From the NCBI GenBank assembly GCA_913056155.1, contig CAJXMT010000002.1:1-54427 (forward strand): a stretch of DNA of 54,427 nucleotides. The letters are read 5' to 3'. Source of the DNA: an uncultured Cryomorphaceae bacterium. Lineage in GTDB: Bacteria > Bacteroidota > Bacteroidia > Flavobacteriales_G > Salibacteraceae. The first letter of the stretch is position 1; each line of letters begins with the position of its first letter. Below are positions 29,523-39,755 of the stretch, one piece after another. The position numbers and the translations under genes are program-made. The notes under the pieces are model-generated. The model worked only from the letters and a program-made list of their open reading frames with translations. It did no database searches and had not been told where the DNA came from.

Positions 29523-31613
29523 TCAATAATCCATTAACGATTGCAAGCGCGCTTCTACTTTTTGCGGGTTGGGCAACATGGCGGTTTCTAAAGTGCTGTT
29601 GAGCGGAATGGCCGGTAAATTTTCTGATCCGATGACTTCCACAGCCGCGTCTAAAAATTCAAAACAGTTTTTTTGTATCAATCCCGCCATTGCTTGAGCG
29701 AATGTATTTTTTTCAGGCTCTTCAGTCACAACCAATACTTTGCCGTGCTTTTGAACCGTTTCAAATACCAAGCTTTCATCGAGTGGAACCAAAGAGCGTA
29801 AATCTATAATTTCTATTTTTCCCGGGAATTTTTTTGCTGCTTCCGCCGCCCAATAAACGCCCATACCGTAGGTGATGATACAAGCACTTTCCCCCTTTTC
29901 TACAGCGTCTTTTTCGGCGGTACTCACCACTCGTCCTTTTCCAAACGGAATCACATAATCCTCAGAGGGTTCAATGGTTTTGGCGGCTTCAGTTCCTTTG
30001 ATTTTACTCCAGTACAATCCTTTGTGCTCCAGCATCACTACCGGGTTGGGATCGTAAAATGCCGCTTTCATTAAACCTTTTAAATCGGCACCGGTAGCGG
30101 GATATGCAATTTTAATTCCCCTTATATTGGTCAGAACCGACTCCACCGATGAGGAATGATAAGGACCGCCCGAGCCGTAAGCCCCTATGGGTACGCGAAT
30201 CACCGCTGATGCCGGCCATTTGCCGTTGGATAAATAATAAGAGCGACTTACTTCCGTAAAAAGTTGATTGAGCCCGGGCCAAATATAATCGGCGAATTGA
30301 ACTTCAACAATGGGTTTGCATCCCACAGCGGCCATTCCAACTGTACTGCCTATGATAAAAGCTTCTTGAATGGGCGTGTTGAATACGCGATCGCCGCCAA
30401 AATCTTTGGCTAAAGTAGCGGCTTCTCTAAATACACCGCCCAAGCGACCGCCCACATCTTGGCCGTAAAGCAGTGCCTCGGGGTGTGCGGATAGGATTTC
30501 CCGTACTGCAAACAATGCAGAATCTACCATAACGGTAGCTTCTTTTCCCTCGGGTGCGCGTTCACCTTGCTCTTCGGTGATGGGTGTGGGAGCAAAATCG
30601 TGGTCAAACAAATCTTCGGGTTTGGGATCCTCGGCTTGTTTGGCACGTTCAAAATCTGCGTGAACGGCTTTCCCGGCTTCCTGTTTTAATGTGTCCAGCT
30701 CCTTTACTGAGATTCCCTTGTTCACGAGCATTTGCTTAAACTTGGGCAGCGGATCGCGCTTTTCGTGCTCTTCCAAATCATCGCGGTACCACTCTTTGCG
30801 CACTCCCGAGGTGTGATGACCCAACAGCGGCACTTTCGCGTGAACCAGCACCGGACGGCGATCGGTTCTGATTATGGAAATAACCTTTTGCAGTTTTTCA
30901 TAAGATTCAAAAAAGTCATTGCCCTCAATGGTGACCACTTCAATACCTTTAAAACCGCGGGCAAATTCCGCTGCGTTTTGTGCGCGCGTCTCGGCGGCGT
31001 TGGCTGAAATATCCCACTCATTATCTTGCACAAAATACATTATGGGGAATTGCTTGAGTGCCGCCATTTGAAGCGCTTCAGATACTTCACCCTCTGTCAT
31101 GGCGGCATCACCTATGGAGCATACCACAACGGGTTTTTCATCACCGTAATTTTTGGCGAGATTTTGTTGTTCTAAATACTGTACGCCCATGGCCACACCT
31201 GTTGTAGGGATGGCTTGCATACCGGTAGCACTTGATTGATGCGGTATTTTGGGTTTGTTGTCATCTTTTAATGAGGGGTGCGAGTAGTAGGTGCGCCCTC
31301 CCGAAAAAGGGTCTTCGCGTTTGGCCAGCAATTGCAACATGCAATCATAAGGGGTCATTCCAATTCCCAAAAGAATACTGTCGTCACGGTAGTAAGGCGC
31401 TACCCAATCTTGGGGTTTTAATTGCATGCCCAAGGCAAGTTGAACGGCTTCATGACCGCGTGAGCAGGCGTGTACATATTTTGCGGTGAGTTGTTTTTCT
31501 TCTTCAAATAGGTCGCTCATTGACCGGGCTTGGTTCATCAATTCCCAAGCTTTAAGAAGTGTTTTTTTATCGGTTACCGAATTTGCCGCAGCTGTATTAT
31601 TTGATTTACTCAT
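29523..31613 (-). CDS. Fused alpha/beta 2-oxoacid dehydrogenase E1 component
   Basis: TPP-binding GDAAMTEGEVSEALQMAALKQFPIMYFVQDNEWDIS; beta part LYGQDVGGRLGGVFREA...FNTPIQEAFIIGSTVGMA; ATG 31613. Confidence 0.92.
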   Translation of the reverse strand: MSKSNNTAAANSVTDKKTLLKAWELMNQARSMSDLFEEEKQLTAKYVHACSRGHEAVQLALGMQLKPQDWVAPYYRDDSILLGIGMTPYDCMLQLLAKREDPFSGGRTYYSHPSLKDDNKPKIPHQSSATGMQAIPTTGVAMGVQYLEQQNLAKNYGDEKPVVVCSIGDAAMTEGEVSEALQMAALKQFPIMYFVQDNEWDISANAAETRAQNAAEFARGFKGIEVVTIEGNDFFESYEKLQKVISIIRTDRRPVLVHAKVPLLGHHTSGVRKEWYRDDLEEHEKRDPLPKFKQMLVNKGISVKELDTLKQEAGKAVHADFERAKQAEDPKPEDLFDHDFAPTPITEEQGERAPEGKEATVMVDSALFAVREILSAHPEALLYGQDVGGRLGGVFREAATLAKDFGGDRVFNTPIQEAFIIGSTVGMAAVGCKPIVEVQFADYIWPGLNQLFTEVSRSYYLSNGKWPASAVIRVPIGAYGSGGPYHSSSVESVLTNIRGIKIAYPATGADLKGLMKAAFYDPNPVVMLEHKGLYWSKIKGTEAAKTIEPSEDYVIPFGKGRVVSTAEKDAVEKGESACIITYGMGVYWAAEAAKKFPGKIEIIDLRSLVPLDESLVFETVQKHGKVLVVTEEPEKNTFAQAMAGLIQKNCFEFLDAAVEVIGSENLPAIPLNSTLETAMLPNPQKVEARLQSLMDY

Positions 31614-31809
31614 GGTTTGCTGTTCAGTTTTGAAAGCGTAAAAGTACTTCATATAGTTATACTACTGAAACATGTTGTAAAATCAATATTTTATTTGGAC
31701 AAAAGGCCAAAACAACTTCTTAAAAACACTACGTAATAGGATAAAGCCCACTAAAATTTTGCGACACCCGTACCGGGTAAACGTATTTATGGTGTGTTTA
31801 GCCGGGAGT

Positions 31810-32583
31810 TTATTTCCTGAGTCTTTCGATTTCAAGGCAAATTTCCACAAACATTTCCACGCTGAGTTGTTCGGGGCGTTGAGATAAATAGTCGTGTTGA
31901 AAGCCGGGAGGTAAAATGGGTTTTAATGAATTGCGCAGGGTTTTGCGGCGCATATTAAAGCCTTGTTTCACCACTTGCCTAAAGAGTTTGTAGCTGCAGG
32001 GGAATTCGGTTTCGGGCTTGCGAATCATGCGTATAACGCCCGATTTAACTTTGGGGGGCGGGGAAAAAACTTCGGGCGGTACGGTAAAAAGATACGCTAT
32101 ATCGTAGTGAGCTTGTGCAAGTACTGAAATGACACCGTACGTTTTGCTACCCGGTTCCGCGGCAATGCGTTGCGCCAATTCGCGCTGGAACATGCCCGTA
32201 AGTTCGGGAATCATGTGTTTGAATTCCAGGGCTCTGAATATAATTTGGGAAGATATGTGGTACGGGTAATTGCCAATGACGGCAATTTGTTGATGCTCAA
32301 AGAAGGTGTCGAGTGGGAATTTTAAAAAGTCGCCCTCAACAAGTTTGTTTTTGAGTTCGGGAAAGTGAATTTTAAGGTAGGGAATAGAATCTCGATCTAT
32401 TTCAATGGCAAACAGGTCGATGTTTTTTTCAAGCAAATACTTGGTGAGCACTCCAGTTCCCGGTCCTATTTCTAAAACGGTTGTGTAATTATTGAGCGTG
32501 AGGGAATCGGCAATTTTTTGGGCGTAGGCTTCACTTTTTAAAAAATGTTGTCCCAGAAATTTTTTGGGCCTTACCTGTGCCAT
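31810..32583 (-). CDS. rsmA: 16S rRNA (adenine1518/1519-N6) dimethyltransferase
   Basis: MAQVRPKKFLGQHFLKSEAYAQKIADSL, VLEIGPGTGVLT, VIGNYPYHISSQIIF. Confidence 0.95.
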   Translation of the reverse strand: MAQVRPKKFLGQHFLKSEAYAQKIADSLTLNNYTTVLEIGPGTGVLTKYLLEKNIDLFAIEIDRDSIPYLKIHFPELKNKLVEGDFLKFPLDTFFEHQQIAVIGNYPYHISSQIIFRALEFKHMIPELTGMFQRELAQRIAAEPGSKTYGVISVLAQAHYDIAYLFTVPPEVFSPPPKVKSGVIRMIRKPETEFPCSYKLFRQVVKQGFNMRRKTLRNSLKPILPPGFQHDYLSQRPEQLSVEMFVEICLEIERLRK

Positions 32584-32584
32584 T

Positions 32585-32908
32585 TTACAACGCCTTTGAG
32601 TTGTGGTCAATCACCTCAAGCATGGTTCTAAAAGCATTGAACTTGCCCGCATACCGCTCATTGTGATCTTTTTGCAGGGCGGGAGCGTGATTTTTGGCGT
32701 AGTCGTTAAGGGTTTCTTCGTCTTGGCAAACGTATTGTATGTTGTAACTGATGCCGCCCTCTTCGGTTTCAACCATGACTTGGCACATGCGGTATTCCAA
32801 GAATTTGCCGGTAGCCATTACATCGGGGATGTGCTGCTCGGCCATCCATTTTTTCCAGTCTTGAGCAATGGGTTCGTCAACTCTTACGGTTACGCTGTAT
32901 ATAATCAT
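32585..32908 (-). CDS. DUF4286-like protein
   Basis: MIIYSVTVRVDEPIAQDWKKWMAEQHIPDVMATGKFLEYRMCQV; abuts rsmA. Confidence 0.8.
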   Translation of the reverse strand: MIIYSVTVRVDEPIAQDWKKWMAEQHIPDVMATGKFLEYRMCQVMVETEEGGISYNIQYVCQDEETLNDYAKNHAPALQKDHNERYAGKFNAFRTMLEVIDHNSKAL

Positions 32909-33036
32909 GGTGTATTGTTTTTTTGGTCAGAACCAAAAGGCGTTTCGGATCAAATAAAAACTTCGGTTTTAAGCAACCTTTTTAAAGTAGCGGCAGGGCT
33001 GAGGAATCACGGTTCTGACCGAAATAATAATGAAAA

Positions 33037-33192
33037 TCAATAAATCATACCCCAAACGCCGGTGAGTAATAATAGGATAAAAATGATGGCAACCACGGTA
33101 AAAAACATGGCACCGCCGGCGATGGATTCGTCGAACATTTGTGCTGCTAAACCGGGTTTTTTGTTTTCTTCGTTGTGTTGTGCGTCGCTCAT
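33037..33192 (-). CDS. 51-aa single-TM protein (absent from supplied ORF track)
   Basis: MSDAQHNEENKKPGLAAQMFDESIAGGAMFFTVVAIIFILLLLTGVWGMIY*; lies beside cytochrome c and SCO genes. Confidence 0.65.
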   Translation of the reverse strand: MSDAQHNEENKKPGLAAQMFDESIAGGAMFFTVVAIIFILLLLTGVWGMIY

Positions 33193-33225
33193 GATTTTAT
33201 TTTTTGCAAATATAGGTGTTGCGGC

Positions 33226-33651
33226 TTATTTTACAACGCTGCCGGAGCAATTTTCAAGCTGGTTTTGAATATCGGCTTGGTTGAAGGTGGCTCCCGAGTT
33301 GCCGGGGAAGCTGAATATGTAATTGGCCAGGTTGGCTATTTGAACCTCGGTAAGTTGCGTGTTTCCCAACATACGGCCGTGGTAGGCTTCGCCGTTTACC
33401 ACTATGGGATTTTCCATGCCGTAGTAAATCATGCAAGCCACTTCGTTTTTGTGTGTTTCGAGATAATCGGCTCCCGCAATGGGCGGGTAGCTGTAAAAGC
33501 CCTCGCCGTTTTTACCGTGGCAAGATTCGCAGTGCAGCTCATACAGTATTTGCCCTTTGTCGCGGGGAGATCGGCAACCTCTTACAATGACCAAAGCGAC
33601 CAGTGAAATGCCTAAAAGGCCAATGATGACGGCGCGCAGTGTGAGTTTCAT
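33226..33651 (-). CDS. c-type cytochrome
   Basis: CESCHG heme motif; PIVVNGEAYHGRMLGNTQLTEVQIANLANYI. Confidence 0.9.
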   Translation of the reverse strand: MKLTLRAVIIGLLGISLVALVIVRGCRSPRDKGQILYELHCESCHGKNGEGFYSYPPIAGADYLETHKNEVACMIYYGMENPIVVNGEAYHGRMLGNTQLTEVQIANLANYIFSFPGNSGATFNQADIQNQLENCSGSVVK

Positions 33652-34295
33652 TTTTCTTGGAGCAGGCGTTCCATATCGTTCATGAGTTGATCTACTTCTT
33701 TGGGTTTTACGCCGTCATAATAACCGCGTATATGGTGGTTGCCGTCAATAAGTATAAATTGACCGCTGTGGAGGTAGCCGCCGGGAGCTTTTTCATCGCG
33801 CTGCGCGGGAACCATGTGTTGCTCGGCAGCGTTGTAAATGTTTTTTTTATCGCCGGTGACCAGGTGCCATTTTGATGATGAAATATTCATTTTATCGGCG
33901 TACTTTTTAAGCACGGGAACCGAGTCGTTTCGCGTGTCAATGCTGTGAGAGAGTAGTGCAATACGATCGTTATCCTCAAAACGTTGGTAAATGCGCATCA
34001 TTTGCTTTTTCATATCGGGGCAAATGGTGGGGCACGAGGTAAAAAAGAAATCGGCTACTCTTATTTTTCCTTTAAAATCAGCTGCGGTAACCACTTGGCT
34101 GTCTTGATTTATGAAGGCAAAGTTGTCGAGTTTTCGATACGTGGTGTCTATACTTTCTGTGCCGTCGTCTTCAATAATGAGTTCTGTAAACTCGCCGTAA
34201 TAGGGTATTTCTGCATCAGATGTTTGTTGCGTTTCACTGCTGCATCCCAAAACGGCGACCGTAAAGGCCGCCGCTATTATTGATTGATATTTCAT
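33648..34295 (-). CDS. SCO1/SenC family lipoprotein
   Basis: VADFFFTSCPTICPDMKKQM CxxxC motif; lipobox VLGCSS. Confidence 0.93.
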   Translation of the reverse strand: MKYQSIIAAAFTVAVLGCSSETQQTSDAEIPYYGEFTELIIEDDGTESIDTTYRKLDNFAFINQDSQVVTAADFKGKIRVADFFFTSCPTICPDMKKQMMRIYQRFEDNDRIALLSHSIDTRNDSVPVLKKYADKMNISSSKWHLVTGDKKNIYNAAEQHMVPAQRDEKAPGGYLHSGQFILIDGNHHIRGYYDGVKPKEVDQLMNDMERLLQEK

Positions 34296-34302
34296 GTATT
34301 TG

Positions 34303-34764
34303 TTATTTAGCCGTTAATGCCGAGTCTGCTTTTTGCAGCGTTTTGTCCATTTTACGACCAACATCTTCCATGAGTTTCTTTTGCTGTTCTAAATATTCCT
34401 GTACTTTATCTTCTTTCATGTCGTCTGCCGGTTTTTTGAAACCTTTCATCCAGTCCATCATGCCGTTGCCGGCCTTTTCTACTTCAGCTTGAAGTTCTTC
34501 CAATTCGGCGATGAGCTCTTCATCGGGTTCTTCTTCATTTTGAATGGAGTCGATGGTCATTTGTAATTCTTCTTCTGCTTGGTGCAAATCGTCCATTTTG
34601 GGCATGTACTCGTCATGAACGGCCATCACTTCTTTCATGAGGCTGTTTTTTGCCTCTTTTTGTTCGGTTTTGTCGGCTTTTGTTTGCGCTTCTTTTTGAC
34701 TGTTGCCGTTGTTACAGGCGTAAAGAGTCAGGGCGGCAATTGCCGCGATCATTGCTTTTTTCAT
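34303..34764 (-). CDS. Uncharacterised lipoprotein
   Basis: Lipobox ALTLYACNN; E/K-rich helical body. Confidence 0.7.
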   Translation of the reverse strand: MKKAMIAAIAALTLYACNNGNSQKEAQTKADKTEQKEAKNSLMKEVMAVHDEYMPKMDDLHQAEEELQMTIDSIQNEEEPDEELIAELEELQAEVEKAGNGMMDWMKGFKKPADDMKEDKVQEYLEQQKKLMEDVGRKMDKTLQKADSALTAK

Positions 34765-35957
34765 TGTTGTAATTGTTTGATTGTTAAATAAGTCATTAAT
34801 CCTATTCCTGTTTTTAAAGAGTTTTCGTTCACATTGAACTCGGGGTGGTGCAATCCGGGGTTTTCGCGATCGGGAAATGCGGTTCCCAAGCGGTAAAAAC
34901 AGCCGGGTGCAATTTGTGAGTAGTAGGCAAAATCTTCAGCGGTCATGCGCATATCCAAGTGTTTTACATTTTTCTCACCTAAAAATTCGCGCGCGTCATT
35001 CATACATGCCTCGGTTAATGCTTCATCATTGTGCACAAAAGGGTAGCCGATGTCAATTTTAAAATCTACTTCGCCCCCCATGCCTTCCACAACACCTTTG
35101 GCTATTTTCGTCATTTTTTCGTGGGCTTGTTTTCTAAAGTCCTCGTCCATTGCTCTAAAAGTGCCTTTTATTTTCACTTCATTGGGGATGATATTCGTGG
35201 CGCCTTCACCGCTGATGTAGCCGAATGAAAGAATGCCCGGCAGTAAGGTGTCTTTATTTCTGCTTATGACTTGTTGCAGTGCGGTAATCATGTGGGCGCT
35301 AATCAGCACCGGATCGATGAGGTTGTGCGGCAGCGCGGCGTGCCCGCCCTTGCCTTTTACGGTAATGTGGAGCTCGTCTGCTGAGGCCATGTATTTTCCC
35401 GGCTTAAAACCGACTTGCCCGGCGGGCAGTTGCGGATACACATGCTGACCCAGAACGCCCGCGGGTTCTTGGTTTTTAAATATACCCTCTTTCAGCATGA
35501 GCGATGCTCCGCCCGGCAGGCGTTCCTCACCGGGTTGAAATATAAGTTGAATAGTGCCGCTGAGTTCATTCTTTAAACCCTTTAAAATTTTTGCTGCGCC
35601 TAAAAGGCAGGTCGTGTGTACATCATGACCGCAGGCGTGCATGACGCCTGTATTTTGAGAAGCGAACGGCAAACCGGTTTGCTCAACGATGGGCAGGGCG
35701 TCCATATCTGCGCGCAAGGCAATGCGTTTGCCGGGTTTAGCCCCTTGAATTTCAGCGGTAATGCCGGTTTTCACCCAACCATGTTTAAAGGGAATACCTT
35801 CTTTTTTTAAAAATTCGCAAACAAACTCTGAGGTTTTAAATTCCTCATAAGATAATTCGGGATTTGCATGCAAATGACGGCGTACCTCCAGTAAATCGTT
35901 GTAGATTTCATCAACCTGATTTTGAATTTTGCCTTTTAAGTTTTGAATATCTGCCAT
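34761..35957 (-). CDS. M20-family amidohydrolase (N-acyl-amino acid hydrolase-like)
   Basis: RRHLHANPELSYEEFKTSEFV, LRADMDALPIVEQTGLPFAS, MHACGHDVHTTCLLGAA, GKGGHAALPH. Confidence 0.93.
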   Translation of the reverse strand: MADIQNLKGKIQNQVDEIYNDLLEVRRHLHANPELSYEEFKTSEFVCEFLKKEGIPFKHGWVKTGITAEIQGAKPGKRIALRADMDALPIVEQTGLPFASQNTGVMHACGHDVHTTCLLGAAKILKGLKNELSGTIQLIFQPGEERLPGGASLMLKEGIFKNQEPAGVLGQHVYPQLPAGQVGFKPGKYMASADELHITVKGKGGHAALPHNLIDPVLISAHMITALQQVISRNKDTLLPGILSFGYISGEGATNIIPNEVKIKGTFRAMDEDFRKQAHEKMTKIAKGVVEGMGGEVDFKIDIGYPFVHNDEALTEACMNDAREFLGEKNVKHLDMRMTAEDFAYYSQIAPGCFYRLGTAFPDRENPGLHHPEFNVNENSLKTGIGLMTYLTIKQLQQ

Positions 35958-36150
35958 AGGGGTACAAAGTTAGATAAAATGAGGCAATACGGAGTTTGGA
36001 AAATAGTATTAAGTGACGTGTTTGGGTAAAGGTCGAAAGGTAAAGGCGGAAGCTGACTTGCTTGCAAGTCAATCGCATCAGCGGCGATAGAAACAAGATT
36101 CGCGGCTCAAGCAAAAGCCTTTCCCCCAAGCGGCGGACACAACCTCATCC

Positions 36151-36192
36151 CCTTACACTTGACTCCTTACACTTGACTCCTTACTCTTGACT
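36151..36192 (+). repeat. Three 14-bp tandem repeats (CCTTACACTTGACT x2, CCTTACTCTTGACT) followed by C10
   Basis: Read directly; C10 tract at 36197-36206. Confidence 0.9.
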
Positions 36193-36293
36193 CCTGCCCC
36201 CCCCCCAACGCTTGGTGAGACAGTTGGCGGAAATCAACGCCAATACAAATCAACAACTCACCAAGCCCCACCGTTCGAGCTTCAAAAAATGAG

Positions 36294-36301
36294 TAAGTTT
36301 G
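36294..36301 (+). promoter_or_regulatory. Candidate -7 element TAAGTTTG upstream of thyA
   Basis: Exact TAnnTTTG 22 bp before ATG 36323. Confidence 0.45.
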
Positions 36302-36322
36302 CAGTTCGATAATGAACACCTC

Positions 36323-37228
36323 ATGAAGCAGTATCACGACTTGATCAAACACATTAAAGACAACGGTACACGCCGCGATGACCGCACCGGGGTGGGCACT
36401 ATTTCGTGTTTCGGTTACCAAATGCGGTTTGATTTGCAAGCGGGTTTTCCTTTGGTGACTACCAAAAAAACACACTTGAAATCTGTTATTCACGAATTGC
36501 TTTGGTGTGTAAAAGGAGATACCAATATTCGTTATTTGGTGCGCAACGGCGTTAATATCTGGAATGAATGGCCGTTCACCAAATACCTCAAAGTGCAGGG
36601 TTTAGCTAATAAGTTCCCGCGATACAGTGCGGCGTGGAAGGCTAAAATGAAGGAGTTTGTTCAAGATATTGCCGAGGATTATGAATTCGCGCAGCAGTAC
36701 GGGGAGCTGGGTCCGGTTTACGGCAAGCAATGGCGCAATTTTAACGGTTTTGACCAACTGGATTGGCTGGTGAATGAAATAAAAACCAATCCCAATTCGC
36801 GCAGACTCATTGTTAGCGCTTGGAATGCCTCTGAAATTACTGAAATGGCCAAAGCCGGCTTGCCGCCTTGCCACACGATGTTTCAGTTTTATGTGAATGA
36901 GGGTAAGTTGAGTTGTCAACTCTATCAGCGCAGTGCTGATACGTTTTTGGGCGTGCCGTTTAATATCGCTTCCTACGCTTTACTTACGATGATGATTGCT
37001 CAAGTTTGCGGATTAAAACCGGGCGAGTTTGTGCATACTTTCGGTGATGTGCACTTGTACTCCAATCATTTGAAACAAGTTGATGAACTTTTAAAAAGAG
37101 ATCCTAAACCGCTGCCTCAAATGAAACTCAATCCCGATGTGGAGAATTTGTTTCAATTTAAGTTTGAAGATTTCAAATTAGAGCATTACGATCCGCATCC
37201 CGCTATAAAGGCGCAGGTTGCCGTGTAG
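36323..37228 (+). CDS. thyA: Thymidylate synthase
   Basis: [64 protein letters not shown] 36323. Confidence 0.97.
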   Translation: MKQYHDLIKHIKDNGTRRDDRTGVGTISCFGYQMRFDLQAGFPLVTTKKTHLKSVIHELLWCVKGDTNIRYLVRNGVNIWNEWPFTKYLKVQGLANKFPRYSAAWKAKMKEFVQDIAEDYEFAQQYGELGPVYGKQWRNFNGFDQLDWLVNEIKTNPNSRRLIVSAWNASEITEMAKAGLPPCHTMFQFYVNEGKLSCQLYQRSADTFLGVPFNIASYALLTMMIAQVCGLKPGEFVHTFGDVHLYSNHLKQVDELLKRDPKPLPQMKLNPDVENLFQFKFEDFKLEHYDPHPAIKAQVAV

Positions 37229-37276
37229 TTTTTGCAGTGGTTGAGGGTCGGGTTCTGACCAAAAAAATGAATTACT

Positions 37277-37933
37277 ATGAGTAAAAAAGCAGTGGTTGCG
37301 GGAGCATCGGGATTGGTGGGAAGTGAACTTTTGACGGTTTTGAGCAATAGAGCCGAATACGGTGAAATTACCGCTTTGAACCGAAGAGAGGAGCGTTATG
37401 ATTTGCCCGGCGTTTCCAATACGGTTGTGGATTATGACCGGTTGCAGAAGGCTGATTTCACCGGCGCCGATGTGGTTTTTTGCGGCTTGGGCACTACCAT
37501 GAAAAAAGCGGGCTCCAAGGAGGCGTTTAAAAAAGTGGATTTTGAGTATGTGGTGCATTTGGCGCAACGTGCCCGCGCATGCAACGTGAAAACGTTTGTG
37601 GTCATCAGTGCAGATGGCGTAAGCCCCGACTCGCGCTTTTTTTACATGCGGGTGAAAGGCGAAATGGAAGTTGCGTTGAAAAAGGCGGGCTTTGATAAGC
37701 TTGTGATTGTGCGCCCTTCATTGATTTACGGAAATAGAAAAGAGGTGCGCGCGGGAGAAAAAATTGCTTTTGCCGTATTGTCGTTTTTGAAGCCGCTGTT
37801 GATGGGGAAGTTGCGCAAATTTGTTCCCGTTCATGCCGTTCAAATTGCCCGAGCTTGTGCCGATTATGCTTTGAGCAAACCGGCCGGCACACACATTATT
37901 AATCCCGTTGATATTCAATCTTTTTCAAAATGA
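37277..37933 (+). CDS. NAD(P)H-binding oxidoreductase (HTATIP2-like SDR)
   Basis: AVVAGASGLVGSELLTVL, VFCGLGTTMKKAGSKEAFKKVD, VRPSLIYGNR. Confidence 0.88.
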   Translation: MSKKAVVAGASGLVGSELLTVLSNRAEYGEITALNRREERYDLPGVSNTVVDYDRLQKADFTGADVVFCGLGTTMKKAGSKEAFKKVDFEYVVHLAQRARACNVKTFVVISADGVSPDSRFFYMRVKGEMEVALKKAGFDKLVIVRPSLIYGNRKEVRAGEKIAFAVLSFLKPLLMGKLRKFVPVHAVQIARACADYALSKPAGTHIINPVDIQSFSK

Positions 37934-38445
37934 AAAAACCTTGTATTTCACTCATAGTAGCGGTTGCAGAAAATAATGCCATCGGCAAAAACAACGATTT
38001 GTGCTGGTACTTACCCAAGGATTTGAAGTATTTTAAGGAAACTACCGCCGGGCACACCGTAATTATGGGTCGCAAAAATTGGGAGAGTATTCCCGAAAAA
38101 TACCGCCCTTTAAAAAACAGGCTAAACATTGTTTTGTCAAAAAACAAAGACTTTTCACTGCCCGATGCCACCGTAGCGCACTCCTTGGAAAAAGGACTTG
38201 AAATTGCGCTTCAATCGGGAGACTCTGAGCCGTTTATTATAGGTGGCGGTAAGGTGTATTGCGAGGCCGTTGAAAAAGATTTGGTAGATAAAATGTACAT
38301 TACCCATGTAAAAACTACGGTTGACGGCGACACCTTTTTCCCCGATATTGATCAAAACCGGTGGGAGTTGATCGAAAAAACGGATGTTGAAAAGGATCAC
38401 CGCCACAAGTTTGATTTTAGTTTTTGTGTTTATATCAAAAAATAA
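37930..38445 (+). CDS. folA: Dihydrofolate reductase
   Basis: ISLIVAVAENNAIGKNNDLCWYLPKDLKYFKETTAGHTVIMGRKNWESIPEKYRPL. Confidence 0.97.
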   Translation: MKKPCISLIVAVAENNAIGKNNDLCWYLPKDLKYFKETTAGHTVIMGRKNWESIPEKYRPLKNRLNIVLSKNKDFSLPDATVAHSLEKGLEIALQSGDSEPFIIGGGKVYCEAVEKDLVDKMYITHVKTTVDGDTFFPDIDQNRWELIEKTDVEKDHRHKFDFSFCVYIKK

Positions 38446-38448
38446 AAT

Positions 38449-39045
38449 TTACCCGTGAATGTGCTCGGGGCGGGAGAAAGTTTGAATAATTTCACTTTCG
38501 TAATCCAAAAACGCCTGCCACTTCTTCTCTACTTCAGCCCCGTTGCCATATTTTTTGGCCAGTAACAAAAACATGCTGTAATGCCCGGCTTCACTCTTCA
38601 TCAGTTCATGATAAAACGCGGCTAATTCACGGTCTTTTATATTTTCACTCAGAACCCGAAACCGTTCGCAACTGCGGGCTTCCACCATGGCGGCAAAAAG
38701 TAATTTATCGGTCAAAACCTCCTCTCGCGTTCGACCGCCTTTACTAAAAAATTGCGCCAGTGCGCTGATGTATTCGTCTTTGCGCTCCTTTCCCAAAGAA
38801 AGGCCGCGCTCAATAATGATTTGGTGTACCCGCTCAAAATGCTCCATCTCCTCGTGAACCAATTCACTCATTTTTTGAACCAACTCCGTATATTCGGGAA
38901 ATTGAACGATTAATGAAATGGCAGTTGATGCCGCTTTTTGCTCGCACCAAGCGTGATCGGTTAAAATATCTTCGAGTTTTTTCTCGGCAATACCGGCCCA
39001 ACGCGGATCTGTGGGCAGTCGCAGTTTTAGCATTCGCTTACTCAT
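38449..39045 (-). CDS. miaE: tRNA-(ms2io6A)-hydroxylase
   Basis: Ferritin-like EQKAASTAISLIVQFPEY, VHEEMEHFERVHQII, MVEARSCERFRVL, KSEAGHYSMFLLLA. Confidence 0.92.
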   Translation of the reverse strand: MSKRMLKLRLPTDPRWAGIAEKKLEDILTDHAWCEQKAASTAISLIVQFPEYTELVQKMSELVHEEMEHFERVHQIIIERGLSLGKERKDEYISALAQFFSKGGRTREEVLTDKLLFAAMVEARSCERFRVLSENIKDRELAAFYHELMKSEAGHYSMFLLLAKKYGNGAEVEKKWQAFLDYESEIIQTFSRPEHIHG

Positions 39046-39130
39046 GCGGCAAAGTTAATTCAAGATTAACATTCGTAATTTAACAGGAGTTGTATTTTTG
39101 AAGCAAAATGAGATTTGAAAAATCTCCTAC

Positions 39131-39631
39131 GTGATGAATTTGAAAAATAGTATTTTCATTTATGTATTTTGCGCGGTGTTTTTCGTACTGATAAGCGCCG
39201 ATTGCGAAAAAAGAACTGACTTGCTGATTAAAGGAAGCGTGGAGTTGGAACCTTGTTTTGAATTTGAACAACACGGTGCCGAACTTACATTTACTACACA
39301 ATGTACAGAGGGCGTTCCCAAAACAATACTTTGGGATTTTGGCGATCAAAATACGTTTACCGGAGATACATCACCGGTTCACTTGTACGAACAACCCGGT
39401 ACATATCAAGTGGTTTTGGAAGCAGCAAATAAGTATGATGAGTTGTTTACTTTTACCAAAGAAGTTACCGTGAGCGAGGTGTGCTTTGATTGTATTTGTA
39501 AAAGCCGCCATTATATCGCTGATTATAAAAAAAAGGGCTGCGGCACACTTCAATATGTTTTGCAGCAAGAAAAAGAAACAAGAGATTGGTGCAACAGTAT
39601 CAGTTTGTTGAGCCCGGCCGTATGTCTTTAG
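39131..39631 (+). CDS. Small exported protein with one PKD-like domain
   Basis: PKTILWDFGDQNTFTGDTSPVHLYEQPGTYQVVLEAANKYDELFTFTKEVTV. Confidence 0.75.
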   Translation: MMNLKNSIFIYVFCAVFFVLISADCEKRTDLLIKGSVELEPCFEFEQHGAELTFTTQCTEGVPKTILWDFGDQNTFTGDTSPVHLYEQPGTYQVVLEAANKYDELFTFTKEVTVSEVCFDCICKSRHYIADYKKKGCGTLQYVLQQEKETRDWCNSISLLSPAVCL

Positions 39632-39755
39632 TGATCCGGGTTTGTTAAATGCGTATGCCAAACTAAATCTTTAACCGCCGGTAAGGGAGCTTTTGCAAAT
39701 TTAACGCGAGCTGTTTGCACCAAAAAATTAATTTTGCCCACTCTAAATAGAACAA

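Noticed and set aside
29523-31613. Fused E1 alpha/beta dehydrogenase as an unusual fusion
   Set aside because: Such fused E1 components are common in Bacteroidota; not novel.
36054-36071. TGACTTGC-TT-GCAAGTCA dyad upstream of thyA as a terminator
   Set aside because: No following T-run and the loop is too tight in its full form; noted only as a dyad.
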